In this document: positions 44,738 to 53,370 of the stretch, piece by piece | Layout: each line of letters starts with the position of its first letter | Position numbering within the stretch: the first letter of the stretch is position 1 | Source: Pedobacter duraquae | Lineage (GTDB): Bacteria; Bacteroidota; Bacteroidia; Sphingobacteriales; Sphingobacteriaceae | DNA: 64,000 bases | Reading direction: 5' to 3' | NCBI RefSeq assembly: GCF_004362245.1 | Contig: NZ_SNWM01000006.1 | Span: 308,750 to 372,749 of the forward strand | Made by a program: the position numbers and the translations under genes | The notes under the pieces: model-generated | What the model was told of the DNA's origin: nothing | Databases searched by the model: none | Seen by the model: only the letters and a program-made list of their open reading frames with translations

Positions 44738-45727
44738 ATGGAACGTAAAAGAGTATTAATTACCGGTGCCGCCGGATTTTTGGGATCGCATTTGTGCGAC
44801 AGATTTATCGCCGAAGGGTACCACGTAATTGCCATGGACAACCTGATTACAGGTGACCTGAAAAATATTGAGCATCTGTTTAAGTTGGAGCAATTTGAGT
44901 TTGCCCACCACGATGTTTCTAAATTTGTTTACGTACCGGGCAAACTGGATTATATCCTGCATTTTGCATCTCCTGCAAGCCCTATTGATTACCTGAAAAT
45001 TCCTATCCAGACTTTAAAGGTAGGTTCTTTGGGAACACACAACCTGCTTGGCCTGGCTAAGAACAAAGGCGCAAGGATGATCATTGCCTCTACTTCTGAG
45101 GTATATGGAGACCCGAATGTTAACCCGCAACCAGAAGAATACTGGGGTAATGTTAACCCGGTAGGGCCAAGAGGTGTATATGATGAGGCTAAACGTTTCC
45201 AGGAAGCGATGACTATGGCTTACCATACTTTCCACGGTCTGGAAACCAGAATCGTGAGGATCTTTAATACCTACGGACCAAGAATGCGCCTGAATGACGG
45301 ACGTGTATTGCCTGCATTTATCGGACAAGCCCTACGTGGTGAAGACCTTACTGTATTCGGTGATGGATCACAAACACGCTCTTTCTGCTATGTAGACGAT
45401 CTTGTTGAAGGCATCTACCGTTTATTGCTAAGCGATTACGCACAGCCGATGAATATTGGGAATCCTGATGAAATCACCATCAAACAATTTGGTGAAGAAA
45501 TTATCAAACTAACAGGAACTTCTCAGAAACTGGTATTAAGAGACCTGCCTGTAGATGATCCTAAACAGAGAAGACCAGATATCACTAAAGCCAGAGAAAT
45601 ACTGGGCTGGGAACCTAAAGTTAGTCGCGCAGAAGGATTGAAAATTACCTACGAATATTTTAAATCTCTTCCTGAAGAAGCACTTATCAACAACGATCAC
45701 AAGGATTTCACGACCTATAACAAATAG
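44738..45727 (+). CDS. UDP-glucuronate decarboxylase (UDP-xylose synthase), SDR family
   Basis: 329 residues. The Rossmann motif GAAGFLGS is at 11-18 and the active site is YDEAK. The combination HFASPASPIDYLKIPIQTLK, STSEVYGDPNVNPQPEEYWG and RIFNTYGPRMRLNDGRVLPA is that of UXS enzymes. It converts UDP-glucuronate to UDP-xylose. It opens the polysaccharide operon, and galE starts one base after its stop. The 206-nt region before it has no promoter I can name. Confidence 0.9.
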   Translation: MERKRVLITGAAGFLGSHLCDRFIAEGYHVIAMDNLITGDLKNIEHLFKLEQFEFAHHDVSKFVYVPGKLDYILHFASPASPIDYLKIPIQTLKVGSLGTHNLLGLAKNKGARMIIASTSEVYGDPNVNPQPEEYWGNVNPVGPRGVYDEAKRFQEAMTMAYHTFHGLETRIVRIFNTYGPRMRLNDGRVLPAFIGQALRGEDLTVFGDGSQTRSFCYVDDLVEGIYRLLLSDYAQPMNIGNPDEITIKQFGEEIIKLTGTSQKLVLRDLPVDDPKQRRPDITKAREILGWEPKVSRAEGLKITYEYFKSLPEEALINNDHKDFTTYNK

Positions 45728-46750
45728 ATGGCTAAAATATTAGTAACCGGTGGAACAGGTTTTATTGGTTCCCACACTGTAGTAGAATTGCACAATGCAG
45801 GCCACGAAGTGATTCTTGTCGATAACTTTGCCAACTCAAGTCCTAAGATCCTGGATCAGCTGGAAGTGATCACAGGAAAAAAGTTTGAATTCGAAGAGCT
45901 TGATCTCTGTGAAGAAGCAAAAGTAAAAGCTTTTGTAGCTGCACATCCGGAGATTACCGGCGTCATCCATTTTGCTGCCTATAAAGCTGTAGGGGAGTCG
46001 GTTCAGCATCCTTTGAAATATTACAAAAACAACTTCTTCTCGCTAATCAACCTGCTTAATGCATTTGATAGTAAGATTGATTTTGTATTTTCTTCTTCTT
46101 GTACTGTATACGGACAACCGGATACGCTGCCTGTAACTGAAAGCGCTGCTGTTAAAAAAGCAGAATCTCCTTACGGCAATACCAAACAGATTGCAGAAGA
46201 GATCCTGACAGAAACCTGTGCGGTAAGTCCGGAGTTATTTGTTACCTCATTGCGGTATTTCAACCCTGTTGGAGCACATGAATCTGCTTTAATCGGCGAG
46301 TTGCCAATTGGCGTGCCGCAAAACCTGGTGCCTTTCATCACACAATCGGCCATAGGTAAACGTGGTGCAATTACTGTTCATGGTGCCGACTACAATACGC
46401 CTGATGGTAGTGCTATCCGCGATTATATCCATGTGGTAGATCTTGCCAAAGCACATGTTGCGGCAATTAAGAGATTGGAAAGCAAGGCTGCGGCATCCAA
46501 TTACGAAGTATTTAACCTGGGTACAGGAAAAGGGTCTTCGGTATTGGAAGTGATTCAGGCTTTTGAAAGCTCGACTGGCGAAAAGTTAAATTACGCAATC
46601 GGCCCACGCAGGGAAGGTGATGTTGAGCAGGTATATGGCGATGTAACGAAATCAGCTGAAGGACTAGGCTGGACAGCAGCATTAGACCTCAGCGAGATGA
46701 TGCGCTCTGCCTGGAACTGGGAGAAATATTTAAAAGAAAATCCATTTTAA
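45728..46750 (+). CDS. galE: UDP-glucose 4-epimerase
   Basis: 340 residues. GGTGFIGS is at the N-terminus, and YGNTK is the catalytic motif. HFAAYKAVGESVQHPLKYYK, SLRYFNPVGAH and AIRDYIHVVDLAKAHV are GalE signatures. It interconverts UDP-glucose and UDP-galactose. It follows the decarboxylase gene with no gap and overlaps the next ATG by one base, so translation is probably coupled through all three. Confidence 0.94.
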   Translation: MAKILVTGGTGFIGSHTVVELHNAGHEVILVDNFANSSPKILDQLEVITGKKFEFEELDLCEEAKVKAFVAAHPEITGVIHFAAYKAVGESVQHPLKYYKNNFFSLINLLNAFDSKIDFVFSSSCTVYGQPDTLPVTESAAVKKAESPYGNTKQIAEEILTETCAVSPELFVTSLRYFNPVGAHESALIGELPIGVPQNLVPFITQSAIGKRGAITVHGADYNTPDGSAIRDYIHVVDLAKAHVAAIKRLESKAAASNYEVFNLGTGKGSSVLEVIQAFESSTGEKLNYAIGPRREGDVEQVYGDVTKSAEGLGWTAALDLSEMMRSAWNWEKYLKENPF

Positions 46751-47316
46751 TGCTGTTAAGTGCACATCGGGAGCTTAAAGCTGCAATTGTTGCCATTCCG
46801 CCAAAGGAAAAAGACAAGTTGCTGCTCCGCCTGATCGCAAAAGACAAGGTGCTCACAGAGCACCTGCATTTTAAACTTCTGGAAGATGAATCCGACCTTG
46901 AAGAACGTCAGATCAATCTTCAGGAAGAGATAGAACATGGTATCGCTGAGTTGCTTGCCAACCGTAAATACAATTCAAAAGATACTACCGCAGTGATGCG
47001 GAAACTTAATGGTCGGATTAACCACCATGCAAAGGTGACAAAAGACCTGAAAAGTGAGGTAGAGCTGCGTATTAACCTGCTTAACCTCCTGCCCGTAGTG
47101 TATAAAGAGTCGGTTTTTTCGGTGCTGAGTAAGTTCAACGATAAACTGGTCGTTTATTTTGTAAAGACCACCCAGTCCGTTTGGAAGAAATATCAGAAGC
47201 TGCACGAAGACCTGCAGTTTGATCTTAAAGACCAGCTGAATCCACTGCTCAAAAAGGTACATCAGGGGAAACTTGCCAAAGCCGCCGAAGAGCTGGACAT
47301 TCCAGAAGAAATATAA
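46750..47316 (+). CDS. Conserved hypothetical coiled protein in the polysaccharide operon
   Basis: 188 residues, not recognised. It is mostly charged helices (KEKDKLLLRLIAKDKVLTEH, ESDLEERQINLQEEIEHGIA) with no signal peptide, membrane span or enzyme motif, so it looks cytoplasmic and perhaps oligomeric. The start overlaps the galE stop by one base. The surrounding sugar-nucleotide genes suggest a link to polysaccharide synthesis, but co-transcription is the only evidence. Confidence 0.75.
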   Translation: MLLSAHRELKAAIVAIPPKEKDKLLLRLIAKDKVLTEHLHFKLLEDESDLEERQINLQEEIEHGIAELLANRKYNSKDTTAVMRKLNGRINHHAKVTKDLKSEVELRINLLNLLPVVYKESVFSVLSKFNDKLVVYFVKTTQSVWKKYQKLHEDLQFDLKDQLNPLLKKVHQGKLAKAAEELDIPEEI

Positions 47317-47366
47317 TGGACTTGACCGGCAATAGATAAAAGAAGACTGTACATAGAAAATAGATA

Positions 47367-48419
47367 ATGAAGAAGATTTTAATTACCGGAGGAGCCGGTT
47401 TTATTGGCTCTCATGTTGTGAGAAGGTTTGTAAATAACTATCCGGATTATACAATCGTAAACCTGGATAAGCTGACTTACGCAGGTAATTTGGCTAATTT
47501 AAAGGATATTGAAGATAAGCCTAACTATAGCTTTGTAAAAGCTGATATTACAGATGCTGAAAGCATGAATGACTTGTTTGCCTCAGAGAAATTTGATGCA
47601 GTAATTCACCTTGCAGCAGAATCTCATGTAGACCGTTCTATTACAGATCCTACGGCTTTCGTCATGACCAACGTAATCGGTACTGTAAACCTGTTGAATG
47701 CTGCCCGCGAGCATTGGAAAGGTGCTTATGATGCCCACCGCTTTTACCATGTTTCTACAGATGAGGTGTATGGCGCATTAGGAGAAACAGGCATGTTTAC
47801 GGAAACTACAGCTTATGATCCACATAGCCCTTATTCGGCATCTAAAGCAAGTTCAGACCATTTTGTACGTGCTTATCATGATACTTATGGTATCGATGTA
47901 GTGATCTCTAACTGCTCAAACAACTATGGTTCACACCATTTTCCAGAGAAACTGATTCCTTTGGCAATCAACAACATCAAAAATAACAATCCTGTTCCTG
48001 TGTATGGTAAAGGAGAGAATGTGCGCGACTGGCTTTGGGTTGAAGACCATGCAAGAGCAATTGATGTGATCTTCCATGAGGCTAAAACGGGAGAAACCTA
48101 TAATATAGGTGGACATAACGAATGGAAAAATATCGACCTGATTCATTTGCTGTGTAACATCATGGACAAGAAAATCGGTCGTGAGGCTGGCGAATCAGCA
48201 AAACTGATCACCTTCGTTACTGATCGTGCAGGTCATGATTTACGTTATGCTATTGATTCTACTAAACTTCAGCAGAAATTAAACTGGGTGCCTAGCCTTC
48301 AGTTTGAAGAAGGACTGGAGAAAACAGTAGAATGGTATCTTGAAAATGAAGAATGGTTAACGAATGTTACCTCTGGTAACTATCAGGCCTATTATGATAC
48401 CCAATACCAGGGCAGGTAG
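47367..48419 (+). CDS. rfbB: dTDP-glucose 4,6-dehydratase
   Basis: 350 residues. GGAGFIGSHVVRRF binds NAD; HLAAESHVDRSITDP, STDEVYGALG and the YSASK motif identify RmlB/RfbB. SNCSNNYGSHHFPEKLIPLA and RDWLWVEDHARAIDV are further signatures. It makes dTDP-4-keto-6-deoxyglucose for deoxysugars such as rhamnose. The other rml genes are not in the window. It is 50 nt after the coiled protein and 2 nt before the phosphatase gene. Confidence 0.95.
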   Translation: MKKILITGGAGFIGSHVVRRFVNNYPDYTIVNLDKLTYAGNLANLKDIEDKPNYSFVKADITDAESMNDLFASEKFDAVIHLAAESHVDRSITDPTAFVMTNVIGTVNLLNAAREHWKGAYDAHRFYHVSTDEVYGALGETGMFTETTAYDPHSPYSASKASSDHFVRAYHDTYGIDVVISNCSNNYGSHHFPEKLIPLAINNIKNNNPVPVYGKGENVRDWLWVEDHARAIDVIFHEAKTGETYNIGGHNEWKNIDLIHLLCNIMDKKIGREAGESAKLITFVTDRAGHDLRYAIDSTKLQQKLNWVPSLQFEEGLEKTVEWYLENEEWLTNVTSGNYQAYYDTQYQGR

Positions 48420-48421
48420 TT

Positions 48422-49156
48422 TTGTTCGGTTGGTTTGGAAATAAAAATAAGGAAGTTGATATCAACTTCGCCAATATAGGGGTAGATATGCACTCGCATA
48501 TCTTACCCGGTATTGATGACGGGGCGCAGAACATTGATCAGTCGCTCATACTGGCCAGCCATTTTAGTAATCTCGGATTTACCAAGCTGGTTGCTACCCC
48601 TCATATCATGGCCGATTATTATCGGAACACCCCCGAAACGATCGGTCGCGCCCTCGATACTTTACAAGAAGCCTTATTAAAAAATAACAGTGCACTGAAC
48701 GTTCAGGCTGCCGCCGAATATTATGTTGATGAAGCCTTTGAGAAAAAGCTCAATCAAAAAGAGCTGCTCACATTCGGCAATAACTTTGTCTTGTTTGAAC
48801 TCTCGTTTATCAACCCGCCACAAAATCTGATAGATATGCTGTACCGGATTCAAGATGCAGGCTACGTGCCCGTGTTGGCACATCCGGAGCGATATCCTTA
48901 TTACGGTTCTATTGAAAATTACCTGCAGATCCGTGATTCGGGCTGCAACCTGCAGATCAACACCATTGCACTTACCGGATATTATGGACCCGAAGCCAGA
49001 AAGATGGCCGAGGAACTTGTAGATTACAATGCCGTGGATTTTATAGGTAGCGATATGCACCATCCAAAGCATGCGGCCGCTTTAAAAAAGAGCCTGGAGC
49101 TGCCCAGAGTTCAAAAACTGATCTCCGAAGGGCTGCTCAATAAAAGTCTGCTGTAA
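48422..49156 (+). CDS. CpsB/CapC-type tyrosine-protein phosphatase (PHP fold), TTG start
   Basis: 244 residues from a TTG at 48422, 2 nt after the rfbB stop. The next in-frame ATG would start right at the DMHSH metal site and cut off ~20 residues (FGWFGNKNKEVD and on) that look like genuine protein. Metal-binding motifs are DMHSHILPGIDDGAQNIDQS, TPHIMADYY, LAHPERYPYY and GSDMHHPKHAA. In other phyla such enzymes dephosphorylate the capsule-assembly tyrosine kinase. The matching Wzz/Wzc-like kinase gene is not in the window. Its last base directly abuts the stop of the convergent ABC gene. Confidence 0.86.
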   Translation: MFGWFGNKNKEVDINFANIGVDMHSHILPGIDDGAQNIDQSLILASHFSNLGFTKLVATPHIMADYYRNTPETIGRALDTLQEALLKNNSALNVQAAAEYYVDEAFEKKLNQKELLTFGNNFVLFELSFINPPQNLIDMLYRIQDAGYVPVLAHPERYPYYGSIENYLQIRDSGCNLQINTIALTGYYGPEARKMAEELVDYNAVDFIGSDMHHPKHAAALKKSLELPRVQKLISEGLLNKSLL

Positions 49157-50392
49157 TTATTCGTAACGTAATGCCTCTACAGGATCAAGCTTGGAAGCTT
49201 TCTTAGCAGGATAATACCCAGAGGCAATCCCTACAAGTACACAAAGTCCAAATCCACCAATGATAAACTTCCATGGGATGATGAAAGATCCGCCCATCAA
49301 TAGCGATATCGCATTACCCAGTCCGATTCCGAAGAGAATACCCATTGCGCCACCCATTAAACAGATCACGACTGCCTCAATCAGGAATTGTTTCCTGATG
49401 ATAGAAGGCGTAGCGCCGATCGCTTTCCGGATCCCGATTTCGCGGGTACGTTCAGTAACAGATACCAGCATAATATTCATTAGACCAATAGAGGCACCGA
49501 TAAGGGTTATCATACCGATAGCCACCCCACCAATGGCGATGAAAGCGAGGTTTTCAAATAAAGTCTGCGCTACCGCATCACTCTTTACAATTTCGAAGTT
49601 ATTAGGTTGTGTAATCTTGAGCTTGCGGATGTTTCTCATCTCGGCAGTTGATTCACCAATGATGTTCTCCACCAAGTCATTGCTTGGCACCATCACCGTG
49701 ATCGTATAAGAAGGATTCGCATTTGGGTTGATCAGTTTCGCTTTTAACAGGGGTACGTATACACTGCGGTCGGCATTAGATCCCATACTTGACCCTTTGG
49801 CAACCAAAACACCGATAATCTTGAAACGGTTGTTTCCTACACTAATGACCTTATCCAATGGCGATTCATTTTTAAAGAGCTTGGTCTTAATCTCATCTCC
49901 GATGATGCAGGCATTGGTTCCTGTTTCAGTTTCCTGCTTACTAAAGTTACGCCCTAACGACAGTTCCATTCCCTGAGCTGCTAAAGCATTTTCATCAATT
50001 CCCTGCACACCAATATTAGGTGTTGTTTTTTCTGTATTATATTTTACTGTAGAGCCGCCATTACTTGCCCAAACACTCACGGCCACTGTTGCAGGGGTTT
50101 GCAATTGGTTTTTAAACGCCAATGCGTCCTCATAGCGGATAGATTTAAAAGGCTTCGGCCTGCTGCCATTGCCACCAATCCGGATCCCGATACCACGGTT
50201 TCTGATGGTAAACGAATTTGCACCCATGCTTGAAAATGCCTCAGTCATACTCTTCTTAACGGCGTCAAGCGTTGTCAGGATGCCCACCAATGCTGATAAA
50301 CCGATAGCGATGATCAATGCGGTAAGCATGGTACGCAGGCGGTTACTTTTTATAGATTGCAGCGCAAGGCGGACATTTTCTGTATAAGTCAT
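49157..50392 (-). CDS. ABC transporter permease (MacB/FtsX-like)
   Basis: 411 residues. An N-terminal span (MLTALIIAIGLSALVGILTT) is followed by a large periplasmic MacB-PCD domain (SVWASNGGSTVKYNTEKTTP, IIGDEIKTKLFKNESPLDKV). Three more spans form the FtsX part with RTREIGIRKAIGATPSIIRK. It would work with a MacA-like adaptor and an ATPase, neither of which is adjacent. The export substrate is unknown. It shares no bases with the convergent cpsB-like gene but directly abuts it. Confidence 0.9.
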   Translation of the reverse strand: MTYTENVRLALQSIKSNRLRTMLTALIIAIGLSALVGILTTLDAVKKSMTEAFSSMGANSFTIRNRGIGIRIGGNGSRPKPFKSIRYEDALAFKNQLQTPATVAVSVWASNGGSTVKYNTEKTTPNIGVQGIDENALAAQGMELSLGRNFSKQETETGTNACIIGDEIKTKLFKNESPLDKVISVGNNRFKIIGVLVAKGSSMGSNADRSVYVPLLKAKLINPNANPSYTITVMVPSNDLVENIIGESTAEMRNIRKLKITQPNNFEIVKSDAVAQTLFENLAFIAIGGVAIGMITLIGASIGLMNIMLVSVTERTREIGIRKAIGATPSIIRKQFLIEAVVICLMGGAMGILFGIGLGNAISLLMGGSFIIPWKFIIGGFGLCVLVGIASGYYPAKKASKLDPVEALRYE

Positions 50393-50421
50393 GAGATATT
50401 AATAAAGGGCTAATGGGGCCT

Positions 50422-50454
50422 AAAAAAAAAGTCCCGTTGTTAAGACAACAGGAC
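50422..50454 (-). terminator. Intrinsic terminator of the Fe-S carrier gene
   Basis: GTCCCGTTGT (50431-50440) pairs with ACAACAGGAC (50445-50454), interrupted by one C/A mismatch. On the minus strand it is followed by nine T (50422-50430). It ends the transcript of the A-type carrier gene before the ABC permease start. Confidence 0.85.
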
Positions 50455-50482
50455 CTCTTTAAATGTTACAGATTAAAACTAT

Positions 50483-50836
50483 TTATACAGAAAAACTAGT
50501 TCCACAACCACATGAGCTCGCAGCATTTGGATTGCTGAAGGTAAAGCCTCTGGAATTTAATCCATCCTGCCAGTCAACCTGCATCCCCATCAGGTACATC
50601 TGATGCGCTTTGTTCATGAAAACTTTAATGCCGTCAATCAGGAACGTCTGATCTCCGTCTTTGGGCTGATCGAAGCCAAGCACGTAGCTCATGCCTGCGC
50701 AACCGCCACCTTCAACACCAACACGCAGTCCGAAATCGTCAGAGATTTCCTGCTGATCTTTTAATTTTGTTAACTCCTTTACGGCATTCTCGGTAAAGTT
50801 AACGGGTGCAAATGTTGTATCAACTGTAGTACTCAT
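50483..50836 (-). CDS. A-type iron-sulfur carrier protein (HesB/IscA/SufA family)
   Basis: 117 residues from the ATG at 50836; an upstream in-frame extension of 39 codons (MCFIYILYRQ and on) is rejected as unlike the family. The cluster-ligand cysteines are Cys46 (GGGCAGMSY) and Cys109/Cys111 (CGCGTSF at the end). The stretch QEISDDFGLRVGVEGGGCAG is diagnostic. Such proteins take up Fe-S clusters and hand them to apoproteins. No suf or isc genes are adjacent. A -7-like element (TATCTTTG, minus, 50963-50970) lies 127 nt upstream. Confidence 0.93.
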   Translation of the reverse strand: MSTTVDTTFAPVNFTENAVKELTKLKDQQEISDDFGLRVGVEGGGCAGMSYVLGFDQPKDGDQTFLIDGIKVFMNKAHQMYLMGMQVDWQDGLNSRGFTFSNPNAASSCGCGTSFSV

Positions 50837-50962
50837 GATGTATGATTTGTTAAGCCCAGATATGTTAATAATGGCATAAATGCCAGCATCATATCCAAAT
50901 TTGTTTTTTAATTTAACGAATGTCTGCCTATATAGTATATATATAAAGCACATTTCTTACAA

Positions 50963-50970
50963 CAAAGATA
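50963..50970 (-). promoter_or_regulatory. Candidate -7 element of the Fe-S carrier gene
   Basis: Minus-strand TATCTTTG matches TAnnTTTG. It would give a leader of about 120 nt. No ideal TTG was found at 19 nt. Confidence 0.35.
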
Positions 50971-51071
50971 CGTACAAATGGATTCATCCGTATATTATTC
51001 ATCGGCCGATAGGTCAGAATAGCGTAAAGAATTATTGAAGACAGGATCCTGAGAATTAGGGAGACTAAGTT

Positions 51072-51079
51072 TATCTTTG
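51072..51079 (+). promoter_or_regulatory. Candidate -7 element for the 51.1 kb operon
   Basis: TATCTTTG matches TAnnTTTG and lies 16 nt before the ATG of the small membrane protein upstream of the mutase gene. The nearest TTG (51034-51036) is too far for the ideal spacing. Confidence 0.4.
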
Positions 51080-51095
51080 ACACATAAACCAACGT

Positions 51096-51626
51096 ATGAA
51101 CATACAATATTTTATCATTCAAACCGCCATTATAGCGATCGGTGGCCTAATCATCGTTCTCGGTGCACATTATCTGATCAAATCTTTGCTTAGCGAATAC
51201 CTGCCTGCATCAAAATCTCCAAAAGATACTGGTGACCGGCAGCAGCTTCTGGCCCTACGTTTACAGGCGCATGAAAGATTGGTTGTTTTTATCGACCGTA
51301 TCAATCCGGCAAACTTATTCCTTCGCCTGCATCAGCCGGGAGCTACAGCAGGCGATTTGCAGGCGGTGATCCTTCATGAAATCCGTACGGAGTTCCAACA
51401 TAATGTAACGCAGCAGTTATATATCAGTACCGACAACTGGAAGGTGATCAAGAAAATAAAAGAGGATACTATAGCAATGGTAAACAATGCAGTGAGTACC
51501 TTGCCTCAGGATGCTACCGGTGCAGAGCTCAGCAGGAAGATCTTGAATCACCTGGCAGGGATGGAACATAATCCCTATGAGCTGACACTGGAAGTCCTGA
51601 AAAAGGATATCCACCAAATGTTTTAA
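51096..51626 (+). CDS. Hypothetical protein with one N-terminal membrane span, coupled to the mutase gene
   Basis: 176 residues, not recognised. The N-terminal ~30 residues form a membrane anchor (IIQTAIIAIGGLIIVLGAHYLIK written in part). The remainder is soluble and helical (LALRLQAHERLVVFIDRINP, VTQQLYISTDNWKVIKKIKE). It ends 2 nt before the methylmalonyl-CoA mutase gene, so the two are co-transcribed. No B12-binding motif (DxHxxG) is present, so it is not the missing mutase small subunit. Confidence 0.75.
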   Translation: MNIQYFIIQTAIIAIGGLIIVLGAHYLIKSLLSEYLPASKSPKDTGDRQQLLALRLQAHERLVVFIDRINPANLFLRLHQPGATAGDLQAVILHEIRTEFQHNVTQQLYISTDNWKVIKKIKEDTIAMVNNAVSTLPQDATGAELSRKILNHLAGMEHNPYELTLEVLKKDIHQMF

Positions 51627-51628
51627 GT

Positions 51629-53176
51629 ATGAGCGAGAAGAAAATTGTCAACAGTTCGGGCATTGAGATCAAGCCTGTATACACCATGTCGAACCCGCAA
51701 AAAGAAATGCCGGGTAGTTTTCCTTTCACCCGCGGAATTCAGAAAGATATGTATCGCGGCAAGTTATGGACCATGCGCCAGTATGCGGGATTTTCTACTG
51801 CCGCCGAATCCAATAAACGCTATCATTACCTGCTAAATCAGGGAACAATGGGTCTTTCTGTGGCGTTTGACCTGCCCACCCAGATTGGGTACGACTCAGA
51901 TCATGAGATGTCGGAAGGGGAAGTAGGCAAAGTAGGCGTGGCCATAGACTCACTCAAAGACATGGAGGTGCTGTTTGATGGGATAGAACTGGAGAAAATT
52001 ACAACCTCTATGACCATCAACGCCACGGCATCGATATTACTGGCAATGTATATTGCCCTGGCAAAAAAGCAGGGCGCAGACCTCAAACAGATCTCGGGTA
52101 CTATACAGAATGATATATTAAAAGAATATGCCGCGCGTGGTACCTATATATACCCACCCAAGCCGTCCATGCGCATCATTACCGATATCTTTGAGTATTG
52201 CAGTAAAGAAGTGCCCAAATGGAATACCATCTCCATTTCGGGATACCATATCCGCGAAGCAGGGTCAACAGCTGTGCAGGAGCTGGCTTTTACGCTGGCA
52301 AATGGTAAGGCTTATTTAAGGGCAGCACTGGAAAAAGGACTTGATATTAATGTTTTTGCCAAGCGACTGTCCTTTTTCTTCAACTGCCACAACAATTTCT
52401 TTGAAGAGATTGCCAAGTTCAGAGCGGCGAGAAGGATGTGGGCACATATTACGAAGGAGCTTGGTGCCACAGATGAGAAGGCACAGATGCTCAGGTTCCA
52501 TACCCAGACAGGAGGATCTACGCTGACTGCACAGCAGCCGCTCAATAATGTAATCCGGGTAACCAACCAGGCTATGGCTGCGGTATTGGGTGGAACACAA
52601 TCACTCCATACCAATGGCTATGATGAGGCTTTATCGTTACCCACAGAAGCCGCCGCAAAGATTGCTTTGCGCACCCAGCAGGTGATCGCTTTTGAGAGTG
52701 GTGTTACCGATACCGTAGATCCCTTGGCTGGTTCATTTTTTGTAGAAAATCTGACCGATGAGATGGAGCGTGCAGCTCAGGATTACATTGATAAAATTGA
52801 CGTAATGGGCGGTTCTGTCGAAGCGATAGAATCCGGATATATCCAAAACGAAATTGCTGCGGCAGCATATCAATATCAGGTCGAAATTGAGGAGGCTTCG
52901 CGCATTCTTGTTGGTGTAAATAAATTCACACAGGAAGCCGAAACGGTGATGGAAGCTTTCCAGATTGACGAATCCATCCGTAAGATACAGTCAGACCAGA
53001 TTAGTGTCTTGAAAACAGAACGGAATAACGCCGCTGTGGAAAAAGCATTGAAAGAATTAAAGGCCGCTGCGAGCTCAGAAACGAACATTATGCCCTTTAT
53101 TTTGACCGCTGTGGAGGATTATGCCACTCTTGGCGAGATTGCTGATGTACTGCGTAGTGTATTCGGAGAATATTAA
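51629..53176 (+). CDS. Methylmalonyl-CoA mutase family, catalytic chain without B12 domain
   Basis: 515 residues covering only the TIM-barrel substrate domain. MRQYAGFSTAAESNKRY holds the Tyr expected in methylmalonyl-CoA mutases, where isobutyryl-CoA mutases have Phe. Other landmarks are VAFDLPTQIGYDSD, PPKPSMRII, ISISGYHIREAGST and FHTQTGGSTLTAQQPLNN. The C-terminal cobalamin domain with DxHxxG is absent, so a separate small subunit is needed, as in archaeal-type two-chain mutases. It is not encoded in this window. The likely reaction is (R)-methylmalonyl-CoA to succinyl-CoA. Confidence 0.88.
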   Translation: MSEKKIVNSSGIEIKPVYTMSNPQKEMPGSFPFTRGIQKDMYRGKLWTMRQYAGFSTAAESNKRYHYLLNQGTMGLSVAFDLPTQIGYDSDHEMSEGEVGKVGVAIDSLKDMEVLFDGIELEKITTSMTINATASILLAMYIALAKKQGADLKQISGTIQNDILKEYAARGTYIYPPKPSMRIITDIFEYCSKEVPKWNTISISGYHIREAGSTAVQELAFTLANGKAYLRAALEKGLDINVFAKRLSFFFNCHNNFFEEIAKFRAARRMWAHITKELGATDEKAQMLRFHTQTGGSTLTAQQPLNNVIRVTNQAMAAVLGGTQSLHTNGYDEALSLPTEAAAKIALRTQQVIAFESGVTDTVDPLAGSFFVENLTDEMERAAQDYIDKIDVMGGSVEAIESGYIQNEIAAAAYQYQVEIEEASRILVGVNKFTQEAETVMEAFQIDESIRKIQSDQISVLKTERNNAAVEKALKELKAAASSETNIMPFILTAVEDYATLGEIADVLRSVFGEY

Positions 53177-53195
53177 ATAGGATGTTAATAAATAG

Positions 53196-53288
53196 TTATC
53201 AACACAAAAAATTCAGGTTAAGTAGGGTATAAAGCTGCCCGCTAAGTACTTACGAATTAATTGAAATTTATGTTTAAAATGTTGATAA
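53196..53288. promoter_or_regulatory. Two inverted DnaA-box-like sites upstream of dnaA
   Basis: TTATCAACA at 53196-53204 and its exact reverse complement TGTTGATAA at 53280-53288 differ from the DnaA box TTATCCACA at one position. They face each other in the 194-nt gap between the mutase gene and dnaA. A perfect inverted repeat ATTCGA/TCGAAT (53299-53314) follows. The sites suit autoregulation of dnaA or part of an origin; neither can be shown here. Confidence 0.45.
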
Positions 53289-53370
53289 TTTTTTGAATAT
53301 TCGATCTCTCGAATGAGCCAGTTTTGAAGGCTCCTATCGTCACTGTAAACCAACAAATTAAAGATTACCA

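Noticed and set aside
49260..50387. Several plus-strand frames opposite the ABC permease
   Set aside because: They are shadows of the minus-strand permease with its FtsX-type motifs; their composition (Ile/Pro-rich) is typical of antisense frames.
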